From: Euborellia annulipes
Taxonomy: Eukaryota > Arthropoda > Insecta > Dermaptera > Anisolabididae
DNA length: 64,000 bases
Reading direction: 5' to 3'
NCBI GenBank assembly: GCA_023213315.1
Contig: JAKCPI010028423.1
Location: 18,732-82,731, forward strand
The translations under genes were made by a program, and so were the position numbers. Shown piece by piece: positions 11,740 to 23,814 of the stretch (the first letter of the stretch is position 1; each line of letters begins with the position of its first letter). The notes below the pieces were generated by a model. That model saw only the letters and a program-made list of their open reading frames with translations, was not told the DNA's origin and ran no database searches.

Positions 11740-11838
11740 GAGTAAAATTTATTTAAATTGGATACCAATCAATTGAAATAAATAGGGACGGGGTATAAAA
11801 GGCCTTAGAAAAAGACCTTAAATAAATAAAAAAAAAAA
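11740..11838 (+). mobile_element. SINE-C-like 3' part
   Basis: AAATTGGATACCAATCAATTG, AATAGGGACGGGGT and GGCCTTAGAAAAAGACC match SINE-C with a diverged tail. Confidence 0.55.
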
Positions 11839-11965
11839 TTAATTAACAATAATTTTTCTGCCAATATGAGGATCAATATATTGACAATGGCTTGGGCTAA
11901 GTGTAAATGAGTTATGTATTGTTATAACAAAAAAAATCCTTTTGTGATATTGATGTTTAATTGTA

Positions 11966-12003
11966 GCCCTGATGATGGTGCTATATGCGACCGAAATGTC
12001 GGC
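11966..12003 (+). ncRNA. Hammerhead-like RNA motif, copy 2
   Basis: Order is GCC, CTGATGA, T, GGT-loop-ACC, GAAA, TGTC, GGC. Stem I is GCC/GGC and stem II is a 3-bp GGT/ACC. The core CTGATGA is the commonest natural hammerhead variant and GTC is a permitted cleavage triplet. The extra T after CTGATGA is again present. Downstream at about 12045 is AATAGCTGCTGCC, a motif that also follows other copies. Confidence 0.5.
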
Positions 12004-12920
12004 CCTGGCACATTAATTATTAATAAATAAATTGAAAAAACTAATAGCTGCTGCCTCATTCGAGAAATCTAGAAACCTTTAATCTAATATTTTGATTTAA
12101 AGTTACATTTCAAAATGCTTGGAGTTTTCGAAAGTTTGGAATAAAATTTTATATGAGAAATTTCAAGTCAATCGATCAACAAAGAGTGATGAGAGAGAGA
12201 GTCTTTTATTTATATAATATGATTAATGAAAAAAAAGTATGTGTCAGTCACACATTTTAATAGATATTTTGTAAAAAACTATTATTTATTTTGAACTTTT
12301 TTTTTTTTTTAAATTCTGATTTCATATTCAAAACAGCAAAACAGGAGGAATGGAATGATCAGAAGAGAAAAAGAAGGAGGTGGAGGCAGATGAATACGTT
12401 TTCAGTAGGATTAATGGATTTAGGAAATAAAATAGGCTTAAAACTTCTTATTTCATTAAAAAATATACGTGACGTGGGTTAATGTTGCTTGCGTCTTCTT
12501 TTGATACGAACCAAGAAGGTGTTTTTTTTTTTTTTTTAGAAAAGAGAATTTCCATGCAAGTCGTAAATTTTAAAGGATAATCGGAGAGGAAAAGAAAAAT
12601 AAGAGTTTTATAACGAAAAAAAGAGGTAAGAAGAAAAGGTCCATGAAATGGGATGCTTGTTTTCTTCATAAAAGAGGAAGACAACCAGGTCCTAGATTTA
12701 TTTATTTATTATTATTTATTTTTAACAGTATTTATCTCTCTTCAGGGAATAAAAAAAAATTGGAGTTTTTTACGCAAAGAAAAAGTTAAGTAGACATGGT
12801 CTGCCTGCATAACTTTTTCTTTGCTTGAGAAACTTACTTAAGACCAAATTAGGAGATTTTAAATTAAAAAAAAAAAAAAATTTGTTCAAAACGATGAATT
12901 TGACTATAATATCAAACTTA
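12004..12920. other. No recognisable feature
   Basis: A- and T-run-rich DNA. The open frames here are low-complexity Lys/Phe-rich and have no splice context. Confidence 0.55.
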
Positions 12921-12924
12921 TAAA

Positions 12925-13325
12925 AAAAACATCTGGCGTGACAAGCACAGAACACAACTTTCGATTTCCTAAGATAAGGGAGTGAAGTGCAAGAGTAAAG
13001 TGTGCTTCAAAAGATTTTAAGAGCAAAATTAGAATATAAATTTTAAAGAGCATCTAAAAAATAATTGATTTTTGAATTTCAATCAAAATCGTTGGATCGA
13101 ATTTTGAGAAAATCGAAAAAAAAAAAACTGAAAAAGTACATCAGTAAAGTACTAGTACTTTTTGGCCGATTTTGTTCAAAAGCTTCGTGTCATGTCCCAT
13201 GGAGGTGCCCAACTTAAATATAAAATTTCAACCTCATTTCGTTCTTAAGATATTTTGTTCACAAACAGACAGACCAACTTGGGAAAACCACTTTATTTGG
13301 ATTCAGGAGACCTTAAAACGGGTAC
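12925..13325 (+). mobile_element. R1 element, deletion derivative
   Basis: Half of the 5' hairpin (CTGGCGTGACAAGCACAGAA) is fused to GAAGTGCAAGAGTAAAGTG. The body then continues through AAAGTACTAGTACTTTTTG and TTCAACCTCATTTCG to GGATTCAGGAGACC. Confidence 0.8.
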
Positions 13326-13439
13326 CAGCAAAAGTAAAAATTTTATATAAGTATAAAGATCAAATATTTTTTTATCAAATTTTCCTTTTCACCTGCAGAT
13401 GTCATATGTATTTATTGTACAATATTAAATATATATAAT

Positions 13440-13645
13440 TTATTTAATACTAATGGCTACTGGGGGACGTTTGAAAGTTTAAATTCATCTAATCCCTGGG
13501 CTCTATAGTGTAGAAAACTTTTGCTATGGGTCAAGAGATCGTTTCCCATCCCATGCCAATACAATTTCTTTTAATTAAATTAGCTACCAATCAATGAAAT
13601 AAATAGAAACGGAACATAAACGCCCTTTCAAAAGACCTTAAAAAA
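13440..13645 (+). mobile_element. SINE-C-like copy
   Basis: GGCTACTGGGGGACGTTT, a B-box-like GATCGTTTCCCATCCC, ATTAGCTACCAATCAATGAA, AATAGAAACGGAAC and CAAAAGACCTTAAAA keep the SINE-C order. Confidence 0.55.
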
Positions 13646-14784
13646 CCCTCTTTTGTCAATTCGATCATGTATGTATATTATTTTAAATAATTTCACTTCA
13701 ATCACCGACAAATATCTTTAATAATGTATTTTAATTAAGTTGATAAAGAAAAAAATAATTAATGACGAGATTTATTAATTAAATTGGAACTGTTCAAAGA
13801 GTAGAAGAAGAACAAGTGAACTGTTTGAATCGCAATAAATCCTTTGACTCCAGCTTCTTTTCGAATAGTTTGAGGGGACGAGAGAGAGAACGAAACGAGC
13901 GAAATATTTAATGATGCCTTTAGTTTGAGAGAGAGAGAGAGAGTGAGAGAAACCCTTGAGTTACAACTTGTAAGATGAATTGCTTGAATACATGAATAGA
14001 ACGTCTTGGGATTGTGTGTCCCGGCCTCCTATTATATTACACACGAGTTCAATATGCCAGCCAAAGTTAAACATGCCGCTTTATGATTAAAATTTATTTA
14101 ATATTAAATTGGCCCACCCTTAGCCCCATTATCCTTGAAAGATGGATGAACTAGGAACTCGGGTCGGGTCAGCGATAAAAACAACAAATCTCATTAGAGT
14201 TTGAACGTTATACGGTGAGTTTATGATGTAAACTAAAAACTTACGATCATCAGAGAAAAAAAGGGTGAGGGGATGAGTGGAAAAAAAAACAGGATCATGT
14301 TTTTACCCTTTCCTTTATGGGTGTTCTGAGATGAAAGCATCTTCCTGGTGATTCTTGATTAAAAGCTTGATTAATAATATTTTAAAATCTCAATAAATAA
14401 ACTAGAAATTTCTAAGGGTAAAAAATACTTGAAAAAAAAAATGGATTAGGCTCATATAATCAAATGGTCTAATAAGAGTGAGAGCTCTTGAATGGTTAGA
14501 GGAGGGGAAATAAGAGTGCCTAATAACCTCGTTAGGAGATGAAAAATACAATATTTTGCAGTAAGCAGGAAGGAAGGGAGGGATCCTATAGAGTGTAAAT
14601 ATTTTTATTTTAATGGCCTTTCAATTAGGAAAATGGAATTACGGTCAGTTGATTACAGTTACGGATTATATTCTATTTTTAACGCCCCACGAAAATGTAT
14701 TTCTGAATGTTGACTCTTGCTATATTTCTATTTTGCCAGGGAATTAAAAAATCCTTGATTATGCTTAATTTATTAAATCTTAAG
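13646..14784. other. Mostly unrecognised, includes a less AT-rich block
   Basis: 13970-14220 (GTGTGTCCCGGCCTCCTA, ACACGAGTTCAATATGCC) is free of family repeats and could be conserved non-coding DNA. The rest is AT-rich. Confidence 0.3.
13926..13950. repeat. (GA)n microsatellite
   Basis: GAGAGAGAGAGAGAG followed by TGAGAGAAACCC. Similar GA runs occur at 17455-17471 and 49097-49111. Confidence 0.9.
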
Positions 14785-14786
14785 TA

Positions 14787-15324
14787 CACTGTTAAAAAAT
14801 ATGAATTTTCACATGTTTTTCATATATTTTTATGCTTTTATTTAATATTCCCAGTTTGTGAAATCAAATTCCCATACAAGTTTATGAAATAGTATCACTT
14901 TAAAAAAAATATGAATTTTCAATCGTTTTTCAAATTCTTTCGTGATAGAATTTTAATACACCCAGTGTGTGAAATAAAATTCATATACTAGTTTATTTAG
15001 TTAAAAAAAAAAAATATGAATCAAATTTAAGTAGATAAAAAGTATTCTAAACAATGTAAGTAGTCGAGATGGTAAAAGCGTCATACATGTGAAGGGAAGA
15101 AAACAAGAGTTCGAGTTCTAACCTCACGAGGTTTTTTTTTAACTAGTGTATAAAATTTTTCATAAACCAGTTTATGAAACTTTTAATAAATTGGATTATG
15201 AAAGTTCATTTTTTAATATATGAACTTTTTCATATAAGCCTACCCGAATGTAAAATTCATAAACAGTTTGTTTAACAGACTTCATATACAGTTTATGTAT
15301 ATCCCTTGAAAATTTTTAACAGTG
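14787..15324. mobile_element. TA-flanked element, 538 bp
   Basis: Starts CACTGTTAAAAAATATGAA and ends TTTTTAACAGTG, both bordered by TA. Inside, a block of about 105 bp with ATATGAATTTTCA and GTGTGTGAAAT repeats, then a tRNA-like fragment, then related TATGAA-rich sequence. Non-coding. Confidence 0.75.
15055..15142 (+). mobile_element. tRNA-derived fragment inside a MITE
   Basis: A-box-like TCGAGATGGTAAAAG and B-box-like GAGTTCGAGTTCTAACC are 45 bp apart, followed by a T-run. Probably a decayed SINE head rather than a working tRNA gene. Confidence 0.45.
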
Positions 15325-15326
15325 TA

Positions 15327-17940
15327 TTGATCATTAGAACGCTGAAGTTAATTAAATAGAGTAGCGATAAAGAGACAAACTTTAAATATTAATATTTCAA
15401 ATAAAGTAAAAATGCACTTATTTACTGAATTTTATTCTACTATATATGGAATTTTGTGTACATATGGTATCACCCCTATCCTCCACCCGTGAAAGCTAAC
15501 AAATAGAAAAGGGGTGACAATCCCACTTGCCTACATTTTTTCCCCTTTCGATCGATAAAATAGAATATAAAAAAAAAAAAATATTATATCCTTTTTAAAA
15601 GTTGAGATAATTATCTCAAAGCGATTCTTAATTATAATATGAAATTTTTTACATAATACTATAACAACACCTATTATTTATTACGTTTCTAGTAATAAAA
15701 AAAAAAGGAAATGAGGTTGAATATTAATCAAATTAGCAAATAAAAAAAAATATATAATATTCACTTAAAAAAAAAAAAAAAAACGGGTGTAAATGAATAA
15801 ATCTTAGAAAAATTTTATATTACTTGCATATGAATAATAAATTGTTAATAAAAAAGGAAGGGAAGAAAAAAAAATGGGGAGATTTCTGGAATTAAAAACT
15901 GGAGTCATAAAAATGATGGAGTCATAAAAACGGGGGTTAAGGTTATTATTACATTAATAGCAATTTAACAAAGCTGCATTATCTCGGTTAATGTAGATGG
16001 CGTCGAGGGCGATTTCTAGGACTGATTACTTGCCCTTTCTCTCTCTAATGCATTTTCTCATTAATAATCAATTGCACTAACCCTCCCACCACGATTGTGT
16101 TAATAAATAAGCCGCCGGTAAATTACTAGATCTATATATAGAGAGAGAGATAGGGGAAGAGAGAGGGGGTAGATAATCGGGATAATTTTATTTGCATTGC
16201 ACAATCGACCACTACTACTCTCTTATTTAACTTCTATTCTACGGTATTCAGCAAATTACTCCTTTTATTCATGAATATCACTAATTCTATTTGCTCTCTT
16301 TGTGTGGGTAAATAATCATTGAATATTAAAAAAAGACAAGTAATAAATTTCCCATAAGTACGAACGAGATAGTATATAAAACCCTAAATTGCTCTCATCC
16401 TTTAGAATACTTAAATCTAACCTTAGGGTCAAAAAATTTATTACATTCAAACTTTGTTTAATGTCGTTTATTAGTAGAATATATTTAAGTTAGGGTCACT
16501 TAAATGAGTCGTCTCAAGAAAGAGCTTGTTTTATTCTAGAAGATGTAACTGTTAAGTGAAGTGATAATTTGGAAACCGTACACTATTTGGACACTAGGTA
16601 AGAATCTTGTTCCTATAATATTGGAAAATCCAGAGTTTACCAAAATAGTATTCACATTGGTGAGTAAGGTAATATTTACTTTTGGTGTTCGAATAACCCT
16701 TTAATGCGGCTTGTTAGGATCTTCTGAGAGATGTTAATCGGATTGTCTACGAAAGTTCTACGATATCTATAATATAATAATAACTTAGTAATGGTATCGC
16801 TGAATTAATTCAGTAAATATTTTAAGCCGCATTCACAATGCAAAATTAATAGTGTTTCCAGGCTGATCTCTTTCGATAGCTGGTTCAAATTCGCATTGTT
16901 GCAAGTTGGTGCATATCACTTGGAAAAAAAAACCTGACAAAAAACTCGAAAAGTGGGAGCCTATCTACAATAAAACCCAACTAAACGAAAAATTTTATGT
17001 CAAATGAGATATAATTTATAATACTATTCAAATTGAACCTAACAGCCTAAGGATGGTCACAACTTAAGACTGAAATGTGGCTCTTATTCTAATAAAATAA
17101 AATTGATTCCCTCAAAACTCTTATTTCTGCTTTACTATACTGCTTAAGCATAGTATACTGTGATAAATTTAATTTAAATAAAAGTTTTTTTGTAGTTTTC
17201 ATTTGTTGCACTTCACACACACACATATCTCCATATTCTACTTTTCAAAAATATAATACATTATTGAAAATAACTTTTAAAAATATTTTATTATATACAA
17301 AATACAGTAGAATCTCTAATATAATTCCTAGCTTTTCATCTCTTTTCAATAAAACCACCACATCAAGTTGAGTTCCACGATTTCTATCGCTTTCTGTTTA
17401 GGAATTTAATAACTCTAATGTTTGGGTCACGTCGCAACGACAAACTCTATTGAGGAGAGAGAGAGAGAGAAAACCCTTCCGTGATTGCGACAATTCGACA
17501 TCGAGTATAACTAGGGAAGAGAGGGAAGTTAGAAAGTCCTACAACAAAAAGAGCACAAAGACAGTCCAGAAGTCAATTCTCTATTATAGTAAACCACAAA
17601 AGAATTTCTTCTCATATTACATATATATATGATTTATATATATTGCTTCTTCACAATGAGAATCGTTGGTCTCACAACTACGAAACGCTCAAACATCGGC
17701 TACCATTCAAGAAGTTTGTTGGGGAAGAGTTAATTGAACATGCCAGGAGTAATATAGGGTGTAGATAGTAGAGAATTGAACAAACTCAAAAGTTTATAAA
17801 ATTTTAGGATTTTATATTTTGAATTGATTCTTTAGTATTAATAAATATATTTAATTTATGCTCACAACATTTCAGAAGAGTAAAGAAAGCTGCTACTTGA
17901 GTTAAGTTTTTATTCCAAAATTTAATTATTGAATATTATT
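15327..17940. other. Unrecognised AT-rich DNA
   Basis: 2.6 kb without a supported gene or family repeat. 15985-16150 is less AT-rich (TTAATGTAGATGGCGTCGAG) and might be regulatory. Confidence 0.4.
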
Positions 17941-18632
17941 ATTTGAATTTCCCCGTTTATTTGTCCGAGTTGGTTTAGTGTACCCAAATATACATTTCAA
18001 ACCTAATCGACCTCTGGCCATAGCCATCTACCTGCACCCTGTAAAGTTACTTGACTTCCATATCAATAACTCCTCCTGCTTTCATTTCAAGTTTCAATAT
18101 AATCCTATTTCTAGGTCCACCAGATTTATTTTGTCCAATTTATTATTCTGTCCTAATCTGAGGAGAGATTCTCCCAGCACCTTTCGAAGAATGCATCACT
18201 GAGAAGGAACCTTCTTTATGTCCCTTCCATAGAACGGATTGTCACAGTAACGCTATCTATTGCTAGAGTTGCTTGAGGGCTATTGAGGGGGAATCTAATG
18301 TTCCAATTCAGAGCATACTTGAATATTTTATTTATATTAAATAAGTACCCCCTTCCCCCTCCGAGAGGTTAGAGAAGCTGAAATATTGATAATCTAAAAT
18401 CCAAGGGGAGTGAATTCGGGCCCTTGGAATTTATTTAAATCATTTGGATACCAAAACCTCAAACCTCAAAATCTATTTAATATAAGTATTGCTTAAAGTC
18501 TAAAAGACCTCAGATGCCGAAAAAACTTAAAAAAAAAAAGAATTTTTTTAATGAAAAAATTATGCACCCCTAAATGTGAACACCGGCACACAAAGGCAAA
18601 AAACAGTCCGCCCCTCCGGCGAGCATTCATTA
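17941..18632 (-). mobile_element. R2 repeat with SINE-B inserted
   Basis: ATTTCCCCGTTTATTTG to GTTCCAATTCAGAGCATAC matches 5147-5540. The match resumes at TTTTAATGAAAAAAT (18546) with the diverged tRNA-like end (GAACACCGGC, CCGCCCCTCCGGCGAGC). SINE-B occupies about 18350-18540. Confidence 0.8.
18350..18540 (+). mobile_element. SINE-B, nested in R2
   Basis: CCGAGAGGTTAGAGAAGC, AATATTGATAATCT, then a degenerate B box (GAATTCGGGCCC). TTAAATCATTTGGATACC follows, and the tail is GACCTCAGATGCCGAAAAAA. Confidence 0.7.
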
Positions 18633-21590
18633 ATTAATAATTAATTTCAGAATTTGGTAATACACTTAAACTTGTGTTATTTTAATAAAATAGTACAAAA
18701 CCTAGAGACATGCCCATCAACAATAAAATTTTTGATTTAATTAAAAAAAAGAAGGTGTTTTCTTATTCATGATATTCCATACAGTTATGTGAGAATATGA
18801 AAAAGCGCGAGAAAGAGAGCGTGCCATTTTGTTCTCGTTTTTTTTTTTTTATTAGATAGCGATGCGTGTCTCTCTCTCTATCTTTCGTTATAAGAGGAAG
18901 AGAAGAGCACGAAACTTGTTCCATAAACACAAGCAAGACAATTTCATTTCAAAATCAATTTGACGGGAGTTGAGCTGTTTGCAAATTTTACATCTTCTAT
19001 TTCATCGTCTCGATTAATCACGTGATGGATTACATGGCTGTTTTTTATTAACGTATCCATTTTCTTTACAAGAGAATCCATGCATTAAATGATAGTCGCG
19101 TTTATTTAAATCAGCGATTTTCAAACTTTTTTTGTGCTGATATCACTTTTTTATTGAAATCCTCCCCCCTAAAAAAAATTCATAATTAAAATAGCGTATT
19201 GAAGCTGACACACTGATACGCACACTATTATGTTAATCTTTAGAGATAAAGTTTATCTTGATCCGTGATTTCATACAAAGTGACAAGTTTGTTTAGATAG
19301 GATCGAGTCTATTGAACAAAATGGACATTTGCCCAATTCCAAACCTAATACCTATTTACTTTCTTTTCATTACATTTTCGTAAAAGGAAAACGCTATTTA
19401 GGATACTGCCCTTTGTCCAATCGTCTCTATATAAACGCCTACAAATAATTTTTAGGGCTTATTAATTAGAATTAGAATATTCAAAATATACCTTGTTTTT
19501 TCTGATTTTAATATAGTCTATAAATTTTATTTTTCAATCATTAAATAAATATAAATAAAAACTCTGTCGGAATAAATACAGTATAAAAACTACAATTAAA
19601 TATGAACTAATTAAAAATTATTTTTTCTAAAATTTGTAATTTAGCTTTTCTTTAAATAAATAAAAAAGAAAAAATGGATTTAACTATTCCGAATTTTTAT
19701 TATAAATATGGCTAAAAGAGTTCATACAGAGTATCTTGGATATATTTAAATATCGCCATCTGCATTAAAAATGAGACACAAAATTCGAGATTATCCATCA
19801 TTTGGAAATATCCCTCTGCCAATGAATTTATAATTCGTCTAGTCCTGTAGCTATATCATTCATATTACTTTTTATAATAGAGATGATATGAAAGAGGTGT
19901 AAAATTTTAGAATTTGAAAATTGCACAGCATAAAAAAGGTTTTTTTTAAATAAAAGATTTATTTCATTACCCATTTATATAGCACAGGATATAGAAGATA
20001 TTTTGCCTTTCTTGGGAATTTCATAACCTCCTAGTTATTATTATTTTTTTTTTTTTTTTTTGAAAGTTTGCAATTTTTTTTCGAATATGTTTATCCAACC
20101 GCAAAAAGATGAAGAAGGGAAAGAGAGAAAGAAGGGTTCTTTCGCCTGCCCTTGAGCCAAGGTCTAAAGAATATTTTTTTCCATATTAAAAAGAAACACA
20201 ACGTTTGCTTTATGGCCCCACATCTGTTCCACTTGAACGAAACCTAAAAATGGGTGGAAGAAGAGAAAGAGAATAGAGTAGCCAGTCAGATGTTTATTTA
20301 ACTGAGAAAAATACGGATATATTGATATTATTCTAGCCTTTAATAAAATAAAATAAAAAAAAAAGACGGATGATTGTCCAGTTCTCATAAGTTTCTAATA
20401 ATATCAAATATTAAAGGGAAGAGTTTGTCTTGATTCAGGTTTAAATTTGTTCATTTGAGTTTGATCAAAATACTCATCGACAAATCAAATGACTAAATTA
20501 ATAATAAATTAACTCATTTGCAAATATTTAACTCAGCAGGATAAATTAGATATAAAATATTAATGATTTATTTTTGTCAAAGAGGCTAATTAGAGCACAA
20601 TGTAAATTGATTCTATATGAAAAATATAAAATGTAATTTAAATTTTTAAATAAACATAGAGAAAGGATTTTCATAAAAAAAAATTTTACATCAACATTAA
20701 TCGAGGTATATTAAAGTCTGTTAATTAAAAAAAAAGGAAAAAAATATATAAAAATAAAATCAATCTGTCCTCTTAAATGAAAATGAACAAGTTATTATTT
20801 GCAAGTTATCAATTTACAATTGAATTGAAATATTGCTCTTGTGAAAACAATTCACAACAACGAATTGGTTTTGTTGTTTTTTAATTAAATTTATTATATT
20901 AGTGTATATAGGCTTTCCGAAAGTCGTTATTATTTTTAATTAAATTTCGATATATAAATAAAACTTTTACTTTTGTTTTTATATTTTTCTCTCTGGCTTT
21001 TATTTTATAGATAGCAAGAAGAAATGAGAAATTTCAAATAGCTTTTGTAAAAAATATATCCTTTTTATTTTATTAATTTTGAAAGTATTAATATTTTCAT
21101 AGGGAAAATGAAAAAACTTCAAGCTGGGTCACTGCAGTGATAATGTTGAATGATCAGTTAATGGCCCCTAACTTAATCTTTATTCTACAAGTTCGAGGTC
21201 ACTAAATGTAATCTCAAGTGATATATCAAGCAGCTTTCCACTTTTGGTCTTGAAAATAGTAAATAACCTGACTCTCTTGCTAAGAGGTATAGGCAATGAA
21301 AAAAATTTGTTACAAAATATACAATAGGAATAATGTAATAAATATGAGTTGCTTCAATATGATTCTATCTATGTATACTTATATTACAACTATATCAGTC
21401 CTTTTGGTTTGGGTTTGATAAATCCTCCCAACTGGGGTTAAGTATTTTTGGAAATTAAAAAAACCATCAATAATTGGAGGTTGTAAGAGGATCTTATGCA
21501 AATCAAACTTGGAAGATTACTCCTTAATAAATATTGTTAATAAAATTGTTGTAAAAAAACCATACAAAAATCTTTAAAAATTTTGATTCG
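18633..21590. other. Unrecognised AT-rich DNA
   Basis: About 3 kb with no supported gene. AAATCAGCGATTTTCAAACT at 19110 looks like one hAT end, without a partner. The block 18950-19085 contains CACGTGATGGATTACATGG. Confidence 0.4.
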
Positions 21591-22120
21591 CCTGAAGATA
21601 GGCAACACAAATAGCCAACTCTAACAGATTTCTTCTAGAGCTCCTCAAAAAGAGGACAAAGCATGCATGTTCAGTGAAAACGTTGATTCGCCTGAAGATA
21701 GGCAACAAAAATAGCCAACTCTAGCAGATTTCTTCTAGAGCTCCTCAAAAAGAGGACAAAGCATGCATGTTCAGTGAAAACGTTGATTCGCCTGAAGATA
21801 GGCAACAAAAATAGCCAACTCTAACTAATAGATTTTATCTAGAATATCTGAAAAAAAAAACAACTAAGCATGTTCAATAAAAACCTTGATTCACCTGAAG
21901 ATAGGTAACAAAAATAGTCAACTCCCAAATAGGTTTGCTCTAGAGCTCCTCAAAAGAGAACTAAGCATGTTCATTGAAAACCTTAATTTGCCTGAAGATA
22001 GGCAACACAAACAGCCAACTCTAAATAATAGATTTTCTCTAGAGCTCCTCAAAAGAGAACTACGCATGTTCATTGAAAACGTTGACCTGAACATAGGCAA
22101 TACAAATAGCCAACTCACTA
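21591..22120. repeat. Minisatellite, about six units of 95-103 bp
   Basis: Unit starts marked by CCTGAAGATAGGCAA (or a variant) fall at 21591, 21691, 21791, 21894, 21991 and 22086. Each unit then carries ATAGCCAACTC, TCTAGAGCTCCTCAAAA and CATGTTCA-TGAAAACGTTGA. A further diverged partial unit is at 22280-22335. The open frames across it come from the repetition and shift between units, so it is not coding. Confidence 0.9.
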
Positions 22121-22124
22121 AATT

Positions 22125-22255
22125 AAAATTAAATATACAAATTAAACACTAGGTTATTTGTTTCAGTGAATGTAATCACTTCTGATGATGACAAGTATCA
22201 TGGTAATTGTCGAAATATGAATTAAATGTTAATTTTTAATTAATGAAACAAATAC
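22125..22255 (+). repeat. Hammerhead-like repeat, degenerate subfamily
   Basis: CTGATGA at 22182-22188 is followed by T, then GACAA ... TTGTC (5-bp stem II), then GAAA at 22212-22215. The following TATG would place G at the cleavage position, which hammerheads do not tolerate, and stem I is at most 2 bp. The flanks (ACACTAGGTTATTTG upstream and TTAATTTTTAATTAATGAA downstream) recur at 30320-30450. Confidence 0.5.
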
Positions 22256-22615
22256 GGTCGAAAGTTTAAATCTTAGCGAACTCTTTAATAGATTTGCTCT
22301 AGAACTCCTAAAAAAGAGAACTATGCATTTTGAAAAAAGATCAAGAACGAGAAGTGCCAATTTCCGTCTAGATTTGGCGAACTAGTACAACACGATTCAA
22401 GATTTAAAAAAAATAATAATCGCTCTCTTTTTCTTATATTATCTCTATTTTATATAATTACGTCTTAAAACAACTTAAATTATCAGTTTTTTTTTTTTTT
22501 TTTTTTTTTGAAAGAGTTAAATACCATGATTAACAATAATCAATGTGAATTGCATGTTCGACTTTCTTAATAATACAAAAATGACTTTAAAATTGATGGT
22601 TTTGATGTGACTCAC

Positions 22616-22793
22616 CTCAACGCCATTAAGTCCTCCATGTAGCCAGACATCCAATCGGAAAGTGAGTACGGTAAGAGGCCGATAGGAGCCATGAGAGCCG
22701 CCATGCATCAAAGGAGTTCCCCAGAAGTCGTGCCATACCAATGGGAGAAGTTCCGCCTCTGGCAACACGTCGGCATTGCTCACGATCGCCCGA
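22616..22793 (-). CDS. Internal exon of a TMTC-family protein (transmembrane and TPR O-mannosyltransferase)
   Basis: TMTC1-4 proteins are ER multi-pass membrane proteins with C-terminal TPRs that O-mannosylate cadherins. This 178-nt exon reads in one open frame as SRAIVSNADVLPEAEL, then HDFWGTP, then GSYRPLTVLTFRLDVWLHGG and LNGVE. The family hallmarks DSRAI, DFWGT, SH-x-SYRPL and LTFRL come from the first luminal loop after transmembrane segment 1, and all are present in order. The exon is preceded on the minus strand by a pyrimidine/TG-rich tract and TTTGACAG, and followed by the strong donor GTGAGT. Phases are 2 at entry and 0 at exit. The next family block (FHxVNxLLH) is not found in the window, so flanking introns are long. 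Which of TMTC1-4 it is cannot be settled from one exon. Confidence 0.88.
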
Positions 22794-23416
22794 CTGTCAA
22801 ACAAAATCACACACACACAATCATTAATTTCAATTAATGAAATATTGATTGATGATTCGTTCGTTATATGATTAATCTCGCGTTGGACCCAGCTGTGTTT
22901 GCTTTATTTTCTCAATCCCTCCCTCTTGTTTATTTGCAATTTGCCACTGACTTTCGATTTGACAATTATAATGGCTACTAAATAAAACATGATGCGGATT
23001 TCCAAAGAAATTATAGAATGATTTATTGAATAACTAATATTTGATGTTAGAGAAATAGAATCCTTAGGTTAGGCTTGTGAAATATCATACGGGTCTGTTA
23101 CAAATCCTATCCAAATGAAAATAGGTATGAAGAACACACTGGAAAACATGATAAGTCCATTTTTTGTAATTTTTCACTAGACGACAAACTTTTCCTCTTA
23201 CAGCAATTCTTGATTGTGGTAGCTAACAGAAGTAACGGGGATATAATAATTCAATTTGACGATTCTCAAAAATTTATTATTATTTGTTTTTTTTTTTCAT
23301 TAAATCTTAAGAAAATTATTAACACTATTAAAAAAAAAAAAAAAATATTTGTCCTACAAATAGGACAAACCATAGGCCTATGGTTTGATTAAAGAGTCCC
23401 CCACTTCGAACATGTA

Positions 23417-23646
23417 CTGTGAGCGCCACAATTAAGTCCCCATCTGATAGCTATAGCATTAAGTATATGGTAAAGTATATGGTGTATAGTGAAATAATTT
23501 ATAGAACGAAAAGATAAAACGTAAAATCTGGTATAGTTGATTTTATTTTACCTTTTCAAATTTAAAATTATTTCACCATATTGCATATATATAGGCCTAC
23601 TTAGGGCTATAGCTTTCAGGTGGGGAATTAATTTTGGCGCTCACTG
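23417..23646. mobile_element. TA-flanked MITE within a larger palindrome
   Basis: Termini CTGTGAGCGCCACAATTAAG and its counterpart starting CAGTGAGCGCCAAAATTAA are bordered by TA. The symmetry continues outward a further 16 bp each way (CCCCACTTCGAA) to 23399 and 23664. Confidence 0.85.
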
Positions 23647-23777
23647 TACATTTTCGAAGTGGGGTTTGGGTTGGATACCAAATGATTTGAACAAATATGC
23701 CTGAATAATTTGTATTTTAATATTTATATTGTGTATCTTTTAAAGTCTACCGTATATGGGCTAAGATACCCAGAAAG

Positions 23778-23814
<37 letters not shown>
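23778..23814. repeat. Long A-run
   Basis: About 32 consecutive A between GAAAGCTT and TTAGTAAAAT, with two more A/T runs to 23852. It could be a retroposon tail, but no body is recognisable upstream. Confidence 0.9.

Noticed and set aside
21886..22152. An 88-codon open frame with an apparently repeated peptide.
   Set aside because: It arises from the 95-103 bp minisatellite; unit lengths are not multiples of three and the frame does not carry through all units.
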